This document shows positions 35,701 through 46,793 of a stretch of DNA of 62,903 nt, in pieces. The translations under genes and the position numbers were made by a program. The first letter of the stretch is position 1, and every line of letters begins with the position of its first letter. Source of the stretch: Cladosporium sp. IMV 00045. Lineage: Eukaryota > Ascomycota > Dothideomycetes > Cladosporiales > Cladosporiaceae. The notes below the pieces were generated by a model. The model made no database searches. It was not told the DNA's origin and saw only the letters and a list, made by a program, of their open reading frames with translations. The DNA lies in assembly GCA_001931905.2 (NCBI GenBank), contig MSJI02000320.1, positions 1 to 62,903 of the forward strand, given 5' to 3'.

Positions 35701-35755
35701 CGTGTCGACGCTAAGCCCTCCGGTATATTACCAAAGCTCCACCACCGTCTTCACC
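26708..35755. other. Gene desert of about 9 kb
   Basis: No intact gene can be supported over 9 kb, although genes elsewhere lie 0.3-3 kb apart. Base composition looks balanced, not the AT-rich pattern of heavily RIP-mutated repeats, and I see no terminal repeats or transposase/reverse-transcriptase motifs. Open frames longer than 100 codons exist on both strands (for example 28886-29293 +, 29461-29796 +, 33297-33728 -, 33932-34564 -) but none has a domain. The right end (about 34600-35755) should include the promoter and leader of the SFP1-like gene, with TGCATGCA runs near 34640 and 35070. Confidence 0.5.
28264..29620 (+). pseudogene. Possible decayed protein-coding gene
   Basis: The frame from ATG 28264 runs 235 codons to TGA 28969 with four internal stops (TGA 28417, TGA 28585, TAG 28624, TGA 28804), fewer than chance. 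It contains two hydrophobic membrane-like stretches near 28370-28420 and 28530-28580. An overlapping frame from 28880 to TAG 29618 has only two internal stops (TGA 29291, TAG 29444) in 246 codons. It reads with ordinary protein composition (for example QWASADQCAFLEESRWSIPG). A further short ORF (29856-30017) also looks protein-like. I do not recognise the family. It may be a relic of a membrane-protein gene, a fast-evolving spliced gene, or chance. Confidence 0.28.
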
Positions 35756-37811
35756 GTGGCCTCCTCAACTCACTCGACGCCGCCTCTCCACTCGCCCAGT
35801 GGACGCGAAAGCAGTGCTGAGAGCTCGCCTGTCAGCACTCCTACTTCCTCCCGCGCAAACACCTTCGCAAATCACTATCATCGCCAGCCCGACTCGCTGC
35901 TCGGCCATCCCGCAAAGGCTCCCGATTTATTTCCTACTCAATCCGCCACCGACGAATTCAGCAGCGACGACATCCTCTTCCCAGACGACCCGGACGGGTC
36001 TGGTGTCGCCTTGTTCCCTGACCATTCCTACCCTCACATCGCCATCTCCAACGACACAATGCCGAGTCCTCCCATAAATATCGCCACCCCACGGGCGCCT
36101 TCCAACTCGCCTCCGCGCAACCAGCAATCAAATCTCACATCGCAGTTGCGCCAACCGCAGCCCGATAACGACATGGAGATGGATGGCATTCCTAATCCAG
36201 GACTTGCCAAACCCCGTCAAGAATCAGTCAGCATGCTGAGCACCACTCCCTACGGCGCAAAAGCCATCCCCGTGCGAGACGGCATGGGCTTCCGCCGTGA
36301 AAGCCATGTCGGCCTCTCTGGCAGCCTCATGGGCGGCATGAGCTGGGGTGGTCTGTCGATGGGAAGTTTTGTACGTGACGAGTAAGTTATTCTTCGCAGT
36401 GATCTCCTTGTTGCTCGTAACATCTACTGACTCGGCTCCGCGCAGTCTGCTCATGACCGGCACTTCTCCGATGATGCACACCGGCCTGCAGTCGCCTTCG
36501 TTGCATTCCTCCTCATATCTCCCAAAGATGGAGGCCAATTACATGAAGGACTACGTCTGTTGCGACATCCGTCTCGATTCCATGCACGAGCTATTGCAGC
36601 ACTACGAGGAGGCGCACGCGGCACAACCCAACCAGACCATGGGTCGGACACCTCGCGATCAACAATTTCCCAGCAGCCGGGCAGCCAACGCCTCCAGCAC
36701 GGCGCAGGCTGTGCAGCAGCAGGCACAGAGCTCGCACAATACACCTCAACAGCAATTCGCTCATCCTCAACCCAGTTTCCAACCTGGCGCCGCGTCCCCG
36801 CTGTTCAACGGTCAACATCATGACCAGATGGCTGGCTTCGATGGCTTGGATGACATGGAGATGGACGATGGCATGCCAGCGTCGCAGTCGCAACAACCTC
36901 AGGGTGCGCAATTCCAACCCCAGCCTCAATTCGGACGTCAACAACCGAGAGCACCTCAGATCAACATCAACATTGCCAACGCCTTCCAAGGGCAAGGGCT
37001 GAATTCCGCCGACCCATCGACGCCACACGCAAACAACCAGAACTACAATACATACCAGAGCAATCCTTCCGTCTCTGCCGTCAACACCCCAACATTGACC
37101 AACGCCGCCGCACAGCGAATTGCTACGCCCGACTCGTCTACTCCCGGCACGCCTGCGGAGTCAGATATCGATTACAATCAACTCGGTAACATTGATTACA
37201 ACCAGCTCATGCAAGGCAACTATGATCCCAATAGCATGGACATGAATGGTGCGTCTGCTACAATCGATGACCCTGCGAAGCGTTTGCTGAGCAAGGCAGG
37301 TAACGGCAACAAAGGCTTCCCCGCCTCTGCGCTCGCCAACAACAGCGAAATCGCCAAGCGCGTCCGTGAGAACCAACTGCTCAACGGCCTCGCTGGTGTG
37401 GGCGGTTTCGTTGGAGAGGAAATCAAGCCCTTCAAGTGCCCTGTCATCGGCTGCGAGAAGGCTTACAAGAACCAAAATGGTCTCAAGTATCACAAGCAGC
37501 ACGGTCACCAAAATCAGCAGCTGAAGGAGAACGCCGACGGAACGTTCTCCATTGTCGACCCTGCGACATCCATCCCATACCCGGGCACCGTTGGTATGGA
37601 GAAGGAGAAGCCATACCGCTGTGAGGTTTGCGGCAAGCGATACAAGAACTTGAACGGTCTCAAGTACCATCGCCAACACAGCCCACCCTGCAATCCGGAG
37701 TTCAAGCTGAATCCGCAAAATGTTCCCGGCATGCCAAACAATTTGCAGGGCATGAGCGTTAACGTCGCCGGCGCAGGGTTGACCGGCATGGCGACCGGAA
37801 TTGGCTACTGA
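35756..37811 (+). CDS. SFP1-like C2H2 zinc-finger transcription factor
   Basis: Yeast Sfp1 activates ribosomal-protein and ribosome-biogenesis genes under TOR control. Exon 2 is 36446-37811; exon 1 ends at 36381 (64 bp intron, phase 2, MGSFVRD-DLLMTG). The C-terminal pair of fingers is typical of Sfp1: FKCPVIGCEKAYKNQNGLKY with His ligands after it, and YRCEVCGKRYKNLNGLKYH, separated by a linker of about 36 residues. The Gln/Asn-rich middle and the acidic SSDDILFPDDPDG region could be activation segments. The 5' end is uncertain. The frame is open from 35597 and looks coding from about STHSTPPLHSPSG, yet has no ATG until 36059. A GTG at 35756 in CACC-GTG-G context sits where homologues begin, and I use it as the provisional start (663 residues; 562 from ATG 36059). 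An upstream exon ending at 35200 (MSCRFA, donor GTATGT) is another option. Confidence 0.85.
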
Positions 37812-40800
37812 GAGTATTGTTTTTTTCGATTGCGTATCGATGCACGCTACCGCCTAGCGCTTCCTCCGCGAGTCAAGGTTGTGCATGGGAAACGCCACGC
37901 CGGCCTTGTGCCCTGCATGCAAACGCTCGTCGCTTGGCGGACAGGCGGGACGCGCGCATGTAACTCTAGGGAACATGCATGTCGTTACCTTCTGCGTTTG
38001 ATTGCGGTTATGACTGTTCACCGCCCTATGCAGCCGAGGGAGGGCTCGCTGCTCACTCCCCGACGCCGACGGAGAGCTCGCGACCGGTCATTATGCCTCA
38101 TGCCTGACGATACAATCATGCAACCGGACCTCGGTGTGCCTTCCTATATGCAACACGATCAGGCAGCCGCCCGGCCAGCCCGCCAGCACACGCAGAGCTG
38201 CCTCTCAACAAAACACTATCGATTCACTTTGATTGATTGCACTTCTTCCACATTTTAGCGAGTCGTTTCGACAGCAGCAGCAGCAACAAAGTGCAATTCC
38301 TTCGGGGCTTGGATCTCTTTTTTACACTCTCCTCATCCTTATGATACCCAAAAGATTGGCTACTATTGTCATCTCATCTCTATCAGCTGGGCCCACGTAC
38401 ACGAATCTGGAGCCCACGAGTGCCGGCTTAGGTCGACTACTCCACCACATCATCACAAACTACCCGCCGCTGCTCTCATCGGAAAATCCTCCGTCCATAC
38501 ATTTTCCCTCAATAGGCGCTCGGAAACACCAAAATTCTCTTTGCTTGAATTGGGATCGATACACAAGATCCCCTTGCGTATACACAAAAAATCGCTTCTA
38601 CTGCTATTAATCGCTCGGCGCTACTCATGGATTATTGGGATTCTGCTGTTTTGACTCTTATTCACCCTGGGAGGCTTTGCTTGCTTGCTTTTGTTTATCG
38701 CGCTTTTCTACATCATTACCACTACGCTTTTATGATTTGGGGCTTTTCTTGTTGTTTCTTTTCTTGCGACGCGAAAGGGTGTGAAAGGAAAAGGCGTTCA
38801 TTGGAAGATGGGAATGGCTTTAGATTGCTTTTATTCCCTCAAAAAACTTTGTTTCGAATAGATCGCTCGGTGAAATGCAAGAGAGATCAACTTGCGAGGT
38901 TGTCTCCATCTTTGTTCTCTATCTCTTGATTTCGATTCTCTATTTACCTACCCTTTCGACGATGTGGTTTGGTGCAGTCATCCTCATCAACGCCTTGAAA
39001 AGGCAAGATTTCTCAAAGAAGCCCACCCAATAAAACGATTACTTACAATCTCCTACGTGTAACCATACTAAAGTCTTGCACGCGTGCGTGAAACTCGGGT
39101 TGAGACCAACATCACATCTCTTTAATAACAACAATAATAATAAAGCAACACTTAAATGTACCTAGATTTCTACTCTTCCCGGCTCATCACTCTCATCACA
39201 CCATCAAGAATGAGAATCCAACAACCTCAACCCTCATCATACCTACTTTAATCGAAAGCATGCACGCTTTCATGTTTTCCCAAAACTGTGTCCGTGAGTG
39301 CGAGAGAAGTACATACATAATATTCATCCATATCTCTCTACTTGAGCATTTAATTACATGCCTATACCAACAACTGTACCTATACTTTTACATGCACATG
39401 TGATAAGAGAGACGAAATCAACCTCCCAAGCGACTTTGAGGAAAACTCCCATTCTTTGCCCCTCTTCCTTAACCATTGTTCTCTTGTAATGCTTGACTGC
39501 ATAGGGTTTCTCGCGAACAAGTGCTCTCCATTTGAGGCATCTATCGAACCAACCGTCCGTCCATATCATGGGCACATAAACCACGCACGTATGCAGGAGA
39601 TTGAATAACGAGAACGATCGGACACGTCAGATTCTGCACCGGGAAGATACATGTATGAGAAGGGAAACATGAGATGTATACACCCTTTCCACCGGTTTTA
39701 TTCATGTCGCGACTGACGACGAGGTCCCATCGTTCAGGTACATGTACGTGTAATTGCCCATTGGTTCGCCATCTACTCGCCCAACAACGATGGATGCGAA
39801 GCATTTCGTCCGCGCCAACCCTCCTTTCCTGTTCCCTTGGTGATACAAGTGAAAGGTATCGACAACCGATACGGAAACCGATGAAGGGAGCAGAAAAAAG
39901 ACAAATCGATTATCTCTAGCGATCGTTGCTTGGACGTATCATTTTGCATGACCAACCTATCCACCTATGTAGGTGGGTGGCATTTGCTGATACTGCTTCA
40001 CCAAAGAAGAGATCCGAGAGGGGAAGAGGACGGAAAACCAACACGTCAAGGCAAGGCGCTCGCATTTGCTCGAACAGGGCGATGGAAATACTTCGCGAGG
40101 TACATGTAGGTTCCTTGCTGACCTTGAATTTTTTGCGATTTTTCGATGTACGAACATGAACGCTTCCAACGGACTATACTACGAGAACAGACGACATGCG
40201 AGGAACCGAAAATCGTGCGATGTAAAAAGACGTCACATCACTTGAAAAAAATGCCCAAAGTGCTCGAGTCCGTAGTAAAGGAGATCAATTCTCACACGTG
40301 CCCATCGAGTTCGCAAAACCGGCGTTGCTTAATTCCTCGATTCAAAAAAATAGGCGCGGTAGGGAAACGAACGAGTCGATTCGCGTCTGTCTGACTTTGA
40401 TGCAAGTAAAGAGGTTGCTGCATTTCCCCCAAACACCCCACCACGCTCCCTCGCCCTTTCACTCCTCACTCCAAAAGACGCCATGTCAGACTGGGTTGGG
40501 AGAATTGAATGGAAATTGATATGCTTGCTTGCTTGACGTGATAACCTGCTGTTTTTCCCAGTGGGTGTGGGCACTGGTTGGAGAAATATCGGAAAAAGAG
40601 TTAAAGAAAATCCCAAACTGATAAAGCATGTCCCGAGCGCCTTGCTAATTGCCAGATTCAAAAAGACCAAAAAGAGAGAAGGAAATCGTCAAGTAAAACG
40701 TCAAAGTTGGAAAACCAGCAGCTTTGCGCACGTACTGCGACGTGGCCGCCGCGATCGGAAGAGAGGGAGACCCAGGTCTAGCTGTTGCTGCGTGCCGCTG

Positions 40801-40884
40801 TCACGAGCTCGACCATGGGCCTCGTGATGGTGGCCATTCGCGTATGTGGCTCTGCTGAATGTGCCTCTGCGAGACAAATTGCGT
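37812..40884. other. Intergenic region of about 3 kb
   Basis: Lies between the 3' ends of the SFP1-like gene and a convergent gene. It is unusually long for two convergent genes. Open frames are short and low in complexity. It holds TACATGTA octamers at 39648, 39739 and 40101 and the inverted repeat at 39961-39976. A long 3' untranslated region or a non-coding RNA is possible but nothing in the sequence proves one. Confidence 0.5.
39961..39976. promoter_or_regulatory. Inverted repeat CCACCTA-TG-TAGGTGG
   Basis: Perfect 7 bp arms flank two bases. It has the same layout as the repeat at 14789-14804, differing in one position of each arm plus the spacer. Confidence 0.35.
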
Positions 40885-41745
40885 CTATGCAGCTGCTCTG
40901 GCGGATGTGCTTGCTTCTCCAGAGAGTGCTCGCTGGCTGTGTCCCACGGACCTCGCGATGTCCAGTCCTTGCGCTGCGTTCCACTCATGCTGGTCCTTCA
41001 GCAGCTGCTCTTGTTCTGGTGTCAAGGGAGCGCCTTGAGCCAACGCAGCTTGCAGTTGGTCCCGTTGTCGCTCGAGCGCTTCGATGCGAGCGCGACTCCA
41101 TTCGGCTGCGCCGGTTGCGGTCTCTTCTTCGCTCTGCGGTGAGGCAGTCGTGTCGGACGCAGAGTCGGACATGTGGTCATCGTCCTGATCGGCATCGTCT
41201 GCTGCGGTTGGAACGTAGATTGCAGCTTGCTGTTGCGCCCTGCCGCTTCTGTTGGAAGATCGCGGTGCGTCCTGGAAGACAACCGAAATGTCTGTTTTGC
41301 GCGTGATGCTGCCTCTCCTGGGCTCGTCGGGCAGGGCTTTGCGCAGCTTGCGGTCGACGAAGTGTGGAATGTTATTGCCGGTCGTGTCAACAATCGTACA
41401 CGCCTCGTCTTTCTCGTAGCGCTCTCGGGCCCATCGCGTGCCCTCCCAGCAACAGAAATCCTGGATCTCCTGGTAGGTCAGATTGAGAGCGTCGAAAGCG
41501 GCGAAGAGTCGTGCGTGGTGCTTGTAGCGGCCGAGACGCATGCGGTGAGGGCCATAGCAGTAGTCGAGACCCGGGTACTTGGCTTCTATGGTCGTGAGTT
41601 CGCCATAGAAAACCTGGACTTCCATGCGAACTTCCTGAACGAGGTGCTTGGCCAGATGAGCGGAGAAAGAAGGTGGGTCGTCCACGGTCGGGTGCGGGTA
41701 AAGATAGGCGTATAGCAGGTGCGCGATCGGCGTCTGGCGGCGCAT
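40885..41745 (-). CDS. Conserved fungal protein of unknown function
   Basis: Single exon, 286 residues from ATG 41745 (MRRQTPIAHLLYAY). The frame stays open upstream to 42063, but that part is a Ser/Pro/His/Phe-rich low-complexity stretch typical of translated leader, so I start at the inner ATG. Residues 1-125 form a compact, aromatic-rich domain (HPTVDDPPSFSAHLAKHLVQ, YGPHRMRLGRYKHHARLF, CCWEGTRWARERYEKDE) that I believe is conserved in filamentous fungi but cannot name. The rest is polar, with acidic patches and a coiled-coil-like segment (ARIEALERQRDQLQAALAQG). No signal peptide or membrane span is seen. Its 3' end faces the SFP1-like gene. Confidence 0.78.
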   Translation of the reverse strand: MRRQTPIAHLLYAYLYPHPTVDDPPSFSAHLAKHLVQEVRMEVQVFYGELTTIEAKYPGLDYCYGPHRMRLGRYKHHARLFAAFDALNLTYQEIQDFCCWEGTRWARERYEKDEACTIVDTTGNNIPHFVDRKLRKALPDEPRRGSITRKTDISVVFQDAPRSSNRSGRAQQQAAIYVPTAADDADQDDDHMSDSASDTTASPQSEEETATGAAEWSRARIEALERQRDQLQAALAQGAPLTPEQEQLLKDQHEWNAAQGLDIARSVGHSQRALSGEASTSARAAA

Positions 41746-43580
41746 CTTTGCGGTGTTGAGGTGGTTTTGGGAGAGCGGTTGTCGTGAGAGGAATGCAGCA
41801 GCAAAGTAGTTGGCGTAGTGAGGTGTGAGCGAGCGGCCAGGTGAGAGTTGTCGGAGGAATGCGGTGTAGCAGACAGAAGCCGGAGAGCGTAGAGTTGAGG
41901 TCTGTTGTGGACTTCTCGAGAGAGGAGGGTGAGATTGCGGGCGGGAGTGGGTGGGAGTGAGCGGATGAGTGTGTGTGAAGTGAAAGAATAGCAGTAGTGG
42001 AGAGTGAAAGGAGAAGGGAAAGGGAGGGAAGGGGGAAGAGAAGAGGGAAGGAAGGCGCTTCACAGGCAGGCGGACGGCACTTGACTACTACTGACTGGGC
42101 ATGAAATGGTGAGAGGCAAAAGGCAGAACAGCGCAGCGCAGCGCAGCGCAGTCCCTTGATTGATGGGGTCAGTCCCTAGTCGGCTCAGGATTGCGGACTT
42201 GCTGCTGATGCTGCTTCATGCAGGGTATATGGATGGATTATTCCTGTCTCACACCCGAGCTAGACAGAGCATAGTCCAAGCAGACGGCGAGAAAGCGCAG
42301 AGAGAGATTATTGGGAGGTGAGAAGAGCGTGGAGAGCTCCCGACCACCGACAAAGCCCAGTCGAGCCATTCCCGAAGCCAGACCACGCAAACGACGGCGC
42401 TTACTTCACGCCGCACCCACCGCTTGAGCATCTGCCTTACCTTAACCTAGGTATTACCTTACTTCGCCACAGGGACTGCCACGCCTCGTCTGTCGCATGT
42501 TCATTCCGCCTGATCCTCCAAGAAGTACTCTCTTGCAACTGGCTGTGCTACCTCTCAGCTTACCTACCTGATACTCCAGCCGAGCATTGAACAATTCACG
42601 TATGGAAAGAAAGAGGAGCATCTTCCTCAGCTATATTCCCACCCGCCTCCACCACATAACAGCAAGCAACAATAATGCACCCTTGAATCAGATCCGGCAG
42701 ATCCAGCCTTAAAACGTTCACACCTTGGAGGTTAACCCACATCCGCGTATCCCTTCAAGCGCCTCACCGCTGGCTGGCCTGCCCATCCTTTTAGAGCGTC
42801 CCTACCTGTGGCGTCCTCGTCCGTGGCAGCTAGTCTTTTTCACCATGTGCTCGTGCCCAAGTTGCGCGGCGACAGCCAAACGAAACGACCTATTGCGCAA
42901 GCTCCCATCCACACGGCCGAGTGCACTTGCCCAACCTCTCTCTCTGCGTATACCTTGTTTTATGTGCCCATATCCCCCTACCCACTAACTCACTACCTCA
43001 TGCTGATGCTGGCAATTTAGCTGACGTGCTTTGCCATGCATGGGGACGTGGGCGCAGCAACGATGCAGGCTTGACATGGAGAAGATGCATGACATGCATT
43101 GACATGCTGATGCTTCGAAATACCGTGACTTGTCGACATACCTATGTACATGTAGCATCTGTTGTGCGCTGCACCACCGACGGAGCATCTCATTTTCTTC
43201 TATCTTGCAGACGGCGCTGAGTCGGGCGTGAACAACGCTCGCTCACTGGCCAATTTTCCCAGTTTGAACTTCGGCACTAGGCCCGACTTCACATGCACTT
43301 CTATGTAGCAAAATTGAACAGTATGATCGGGCTACCCTATTAACAATTCAATCAATTTCGTCAATCGTTTTTACGGCCTGTCTGCCAATATTGCGGTCTA
43401 GGATCTGGTGTTGTGTTATTCTCGACAGCGGACACACACAGGAAAAGCAGAAAATCTCTTTTTCTCTCACAATCAAGTCATCGTCCAACAAGAACGATCT
43501 GAACGAAAAATTGCAAAACAAGCAACCAGCCACACCGGACCATCATCATCAACGAACAGCAACACACATACTCCTACAAA
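41746..43580. other. Intergenic region, divergent promoters
   Basis: Separates the 5' ends of the unknown-function gene and the WD40 gene. It has a purine-rich leader strand near 41950-42060, a pentamer repeat at 42131-42150, an ACCTAGGT palindrome at 42445-42452 and TACATGTA at 43147. Several short open frames lack domains. Confidence 0.55.
42131..42150. repeat. Tandem pentamer (GCGCA)x4
   Basis: Four perfect copies of GCGCA lie about 390-405 bp upstream of the unknown-function gene on the minus strand. Confidence 0.9.
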
Positions 43581-44669
43581 ATGCCTGCAAAACAATTAGC
43601 CCAATCAAACCTCTCAACCCCACCAGAAACCTACCTCTACACCCTCGCCCGCACCGGCTCTGACTTCGCCACGATCGGCTCAGACGACGCGCTACGGATC
43701 TTCAACATCCCCGACCTCAAACCCACCCGCACCTACTCCCCCGCCCACACCGGAATCTCCTGCCTCACCACCGCCTCGGACAGCACCTCCCTCCTCACCG
43801 GCGGCCGCGACGGCCTCATCCGCCTCTGGGACCCGCGCACCCCTTCCCCAAAACCAACCCTGGAACTCCACGAGCCCAAATCCGCCGGCATCTCCGCGCT
43901 AGCGAGTTCGGGCCACTTCCTCGCCGCCGGCACGGAGAGCGCGAAGGAAGGGCTCGGCGACGTGAGCGTGCACGTCTTCGACCTGCGCCAGCCCTCCCCC
44001 TCCGCGCCGCCGGCGCGCAGCTACGTCGAGAGCCACACGGACTCCGTCACGCAGCTGCAGTGGCACGCGACGCAGCGCAGCCTGCTCCTGTCGGGCTCGA
44101 CGGACGGGCTCGTCAGCGTGTTCGACGCCGACGTCGCCGACGAGGAGGACGCGCTCATGCAGGTCCTCAACCCGCGCAGCGCGGTGCATTGCGCGGGGTT
44201 TTTGGCGGAGGATCAGGTTTTCGCGCTGAGCACGGACGAGCAGCTTTGGGTATATGGGTTGGAGAAGACGGGGACGGCGGAGGAGGAGGCGCTGCCGGTT
44301 AAGGAGTTTGGGGATGTGAGAGGGGAGTTGGATTGTATGTACGTCATTGATTTGGTGAGGGAGACGTTTTTGCCTAATCCGGTCGTGGCGTGCGGGCATA
44401 ATGAGAAGAAGACGCTGAAGGTGGCGGAGTTGAAAGGACCTGAGTGGGAGTTGGGTGAGATGGTGGATTTCCCAGGCGCGCATGGGGATGAGGTCGTGAG
44501 GGATTTGAGGTTTGTGGATGAGGCGAGGGTGCTTACTTGTGGTGAGGATGGGATGGTGAGGTTTTGGGGGTTGGGTGAGGGGCCGAAGGGGGAGAAGGGG
44601 AGGGGTGAGGCGGCGGGGTCGAAGAAGGCGAGGAGGAAGGAGAAGAAGGAGAGATTTGCGCCTTATTAG
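43581..44669 (+). CDS. WD40-repeat protein, WDR89-like
   Basis: Single exon, 362 residues. WD40 blades are visible from residue 18 (LARTGSDFATIGSDDALRIF), about 55-85 (LLTGGRDGLIRLWD), 130-185 (SHTDSVTQLQWHATQRSLLL, STDGLVSVFD) and 300-335 (GAHGDEVVRDLRFVDEARVL, CGEDGMVRFWG), enough for a seven-bladed propeller with weakly conserved central blades. The C-terminus is highly basic (KKARRKEKKERFAPY), a feature I associate with the WDR89 family (yeast YNL035C). No enzyme motif is present; such proteins act as scaffolds. The start MPAKQLAQSN follows an A/C-rich leader. GC content rises strongly inside the gene compared with its flanks. Confidence 0.85.
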   Translation: MPAKQLAQSNLSTPPETYLYTLARTGSDFATIGSDDALRIFNIPDLKPTRTYSPAHTGISCLTTASDSTSLLTGGRDGLIRLWDPRTPSPKPTLELHEPKSAGISALASSGHFLAAGTESAKEGLGDVSVHVFDLRQPSPSAPPARSYVESHTDSVTQLQWHATQRSLLLSGSTDGLVSVFDADVADEEDALMQVLNPRSAVHCAGFLAEDQVFALSTDEQLWVYGLEKTGTAEEEALPVKEFGDVRGELDCMYVIDLVRETFLPNPVVACGHNEKKTLKVAELKGPEWELGEMVDFPGAHGDEVVRDLRFVDEARVLTCGEDGMVRFWGLGEGPKGEKGRGEAAGSKKARRKEKKERFAPY

Positions 44670-44936
44670 ATGGACGATTTCGGTCAAGGGCAATCCAATC
44701 AATGAAAAAGACGCGGACTCACGCCTCATCCAAAACCGTCAAAATCACATCCCTTCTTCACTTGCCCATTCGCTGCATCTCATCACGCATGTGAATCTCA
44801 ATGCCAGCTCTGATGAATACTCCAGTTCCAGTCTCATAACCCTTTGCTTCAGAATACGACCAACGAGCGCTCTTCAGATTGAAGTCGTCGACAAGTGATC
44901 CGCAATCGGAGAACTACAACAACAACAAGACCTACC

Positions 44937-45897
44937 GACATCTTCTCTCACTTCAAGCCGCCAACAAAACTCCACAAGCTCGAGCATACAGAAGGCTCAC
45001 GAAGCGACCACTAGACGATCGGAGGAGATTAATGCGGAATGGTTAGCCAAGAGGACTCGCGGTCCCATCGAGGTTATCGAAGAGAGCCAATAGAGCCGCA
45101 TAAGAGAGACAGCGTACTCCATACACTGACCCGCCAACTTCTGGAAAAAGTAGTACAAGTGACACCGATGAGTATGCATTGCTTCAGACCTAATCACGAT
45201 CAATTGACAACCATACCAGGCAGACAAAACCATCCATACGCCTGGTCCTCCTGGTAGCCAACCTGATACCCATCACCAACAACACACGCCGCAAGCGCAA
45301 CTCCAACACACGCGAGAAGCAGCCGCGCGAAGTCATCCTCTTCATACCGGAGTACATCATCAGACAGATCCCGAGATACAATGAAGAGCTAGATGAAGAG
45401 ATGCAGGACGTCGAGGACGAGGGCCAGACCTTCGAAATCGCAGACCCAATCGCCCGTCACCAGGTTGCTTTGGTTAGGGCAATCGAGTACGTTGGAGGTG
45501 CCCTACTCCCACCTGTTGACGCCTCAGCACCCAATGTCCAGCAAACGCTCGCAGAGCTTCTTGCAGTGTACGACGTCAGCATCGGCCTTGAAATCAAAGA
45601 CCTCGAAGAGAAGATTCTAAATCACATCGAAAGCTGCCCAGACATGCCGACGGAGACATTCCTCACATTCGCAAGGACGGTCTACGCAGGTGATGAGAAC
45701 AGCGATCTCGCGGAGCATGCAACGACTCATCGATCGGCAAGCTCATCAAGCGGAAGTTGGCAGTCTTGCTACCGCAGCTTCTGCAGGATGGAACGGTTCG
45801 AAGCATCAAAGCTGAAGGCGGGATTCTCAGCAATAAATTGCTTGAAGTCATGATTGACCATTACTCGGGGAAGCAGGGCATCAAGATTGAGGATTGA
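44937..45897 (+). pseudogene. Broken BTB/POZ-type gene
   Basis: Pieces of one protein of the fungal BTB type are spread over all three forward frames. At 44937-45014 one frame reads DIFSHFKPPTKLHKLEHTEG and ends at TAG 45012. Around 45070-45150 another gives IEPHKRDSVLHTLTRQLLEK. From about 45220 to 45720 a third gives a long stretch including ARHQVALVRAIEYVGGALLP and LLAVYDVSIGLEIKDLEEKI, the linker region that follows BTB domains. At about 45690-45725 the frame shifts again and continues as SSIGKLIKRKLAVLLPQLLQ to TGA 45895-45897. No GT-AG intron joins the last shift in phase. The intact tail and conserved composition suggest recent decay. An intact BTB gene lies 0.9 kb downstream on the same strand. 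Confidence 0.6.
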
Positions 45898-46793
45898 GTG
45901 GTTGTTGATCGAGGCGGAGCTCAGCTAGCCCGTGGGTGTAATCGGAAAGGACGTGAGAGTGCCTCGATATGCCCTGCCGAGGTTCCCATCAATTGGTACC
46001 GTGACGGTCAGGATGATACGAGTCTAGAGCCGGATATGAAGTGACTGTGCCTTGTCCCTTGCAGATACGCGGCAGAGTAGTGCTTGCATTAGCGCCTCGG
46101 CTGGCATGGGTGCCTGTTGCCTTCCACCTTTCTTGTATTACCACAGGCAAACACCAGACATATATGACTCGATCAATGAGGATATGAATATATACAAATA
46201 ATTTTTCAATGAAAGAAGCAGACTGCTTTACCAAAATACACAACAAGTCATTCAACCCCATCTTTCACACCCCCACAACCAACATCCCAAGCAACACCTC
46301 CCCTCCCTCTAGTCACCGACACGCCAGCAGTGAAACACCACCCATGCACGCCACGTCGGCCGTGCAAGCCCTCTCGCCCTCCAAACCATTCTATCGGAAC
46401 CACTGCCGGTATTGCTCACTCCTTTGACTCGACGCTATCGTTGCCCCCTTCGCGGCCCCAAAGTCCCGTGATATCGCGTGATGTTCGCGAGACCCCTTCA
46501 TTGGACACGCGTCGAGAGCGTGCATGGGTTCTTTGACTCTTGCCTTTGACACTGCGTTTGTAGTATGCCGGTAAAGGAAGGGAAGAGATCTGCGGGCGTT
46601 GGCTTGACGGTGGTGCTGAGGAGGCGGTCTTGCTAGGTTGGGGTCGAGATCCTTCGTGGCCTCCCTTTCATGTCCGAATCTTGGGCTGAAGGAGCGTGTA
46701 TATATATGCCTCTCTTCTTCCACGGTTGGTGTGCTTGGTAGGCCAATTCTATATACAGTATCGCTTGTCGGGGCTCTCCGGCTAATGTAAGCC
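45898..46793. other. Spacer between the broken and the intact BTB genes
   Basis: 896 bp with only short open frames on both strands, including an antisense one (46391-46816) that overlaps the next start codon and has no domain. Presumed promoter of the intact BTB gene. Confidence 0.5.

Noticed and set aside
26708..35755. RIP-mutated transposon as explanation of the desert
   Set aside because: Composition is not AT-rich, and no terminal repeats, target duplications or transposon motifs are visible.
43899..44729. Open frame of 276 codons (-)
   Set aside because: Antisense to the WD40 gene; His/Arg/Leu-rich shadow due to high GC at third codon positions.
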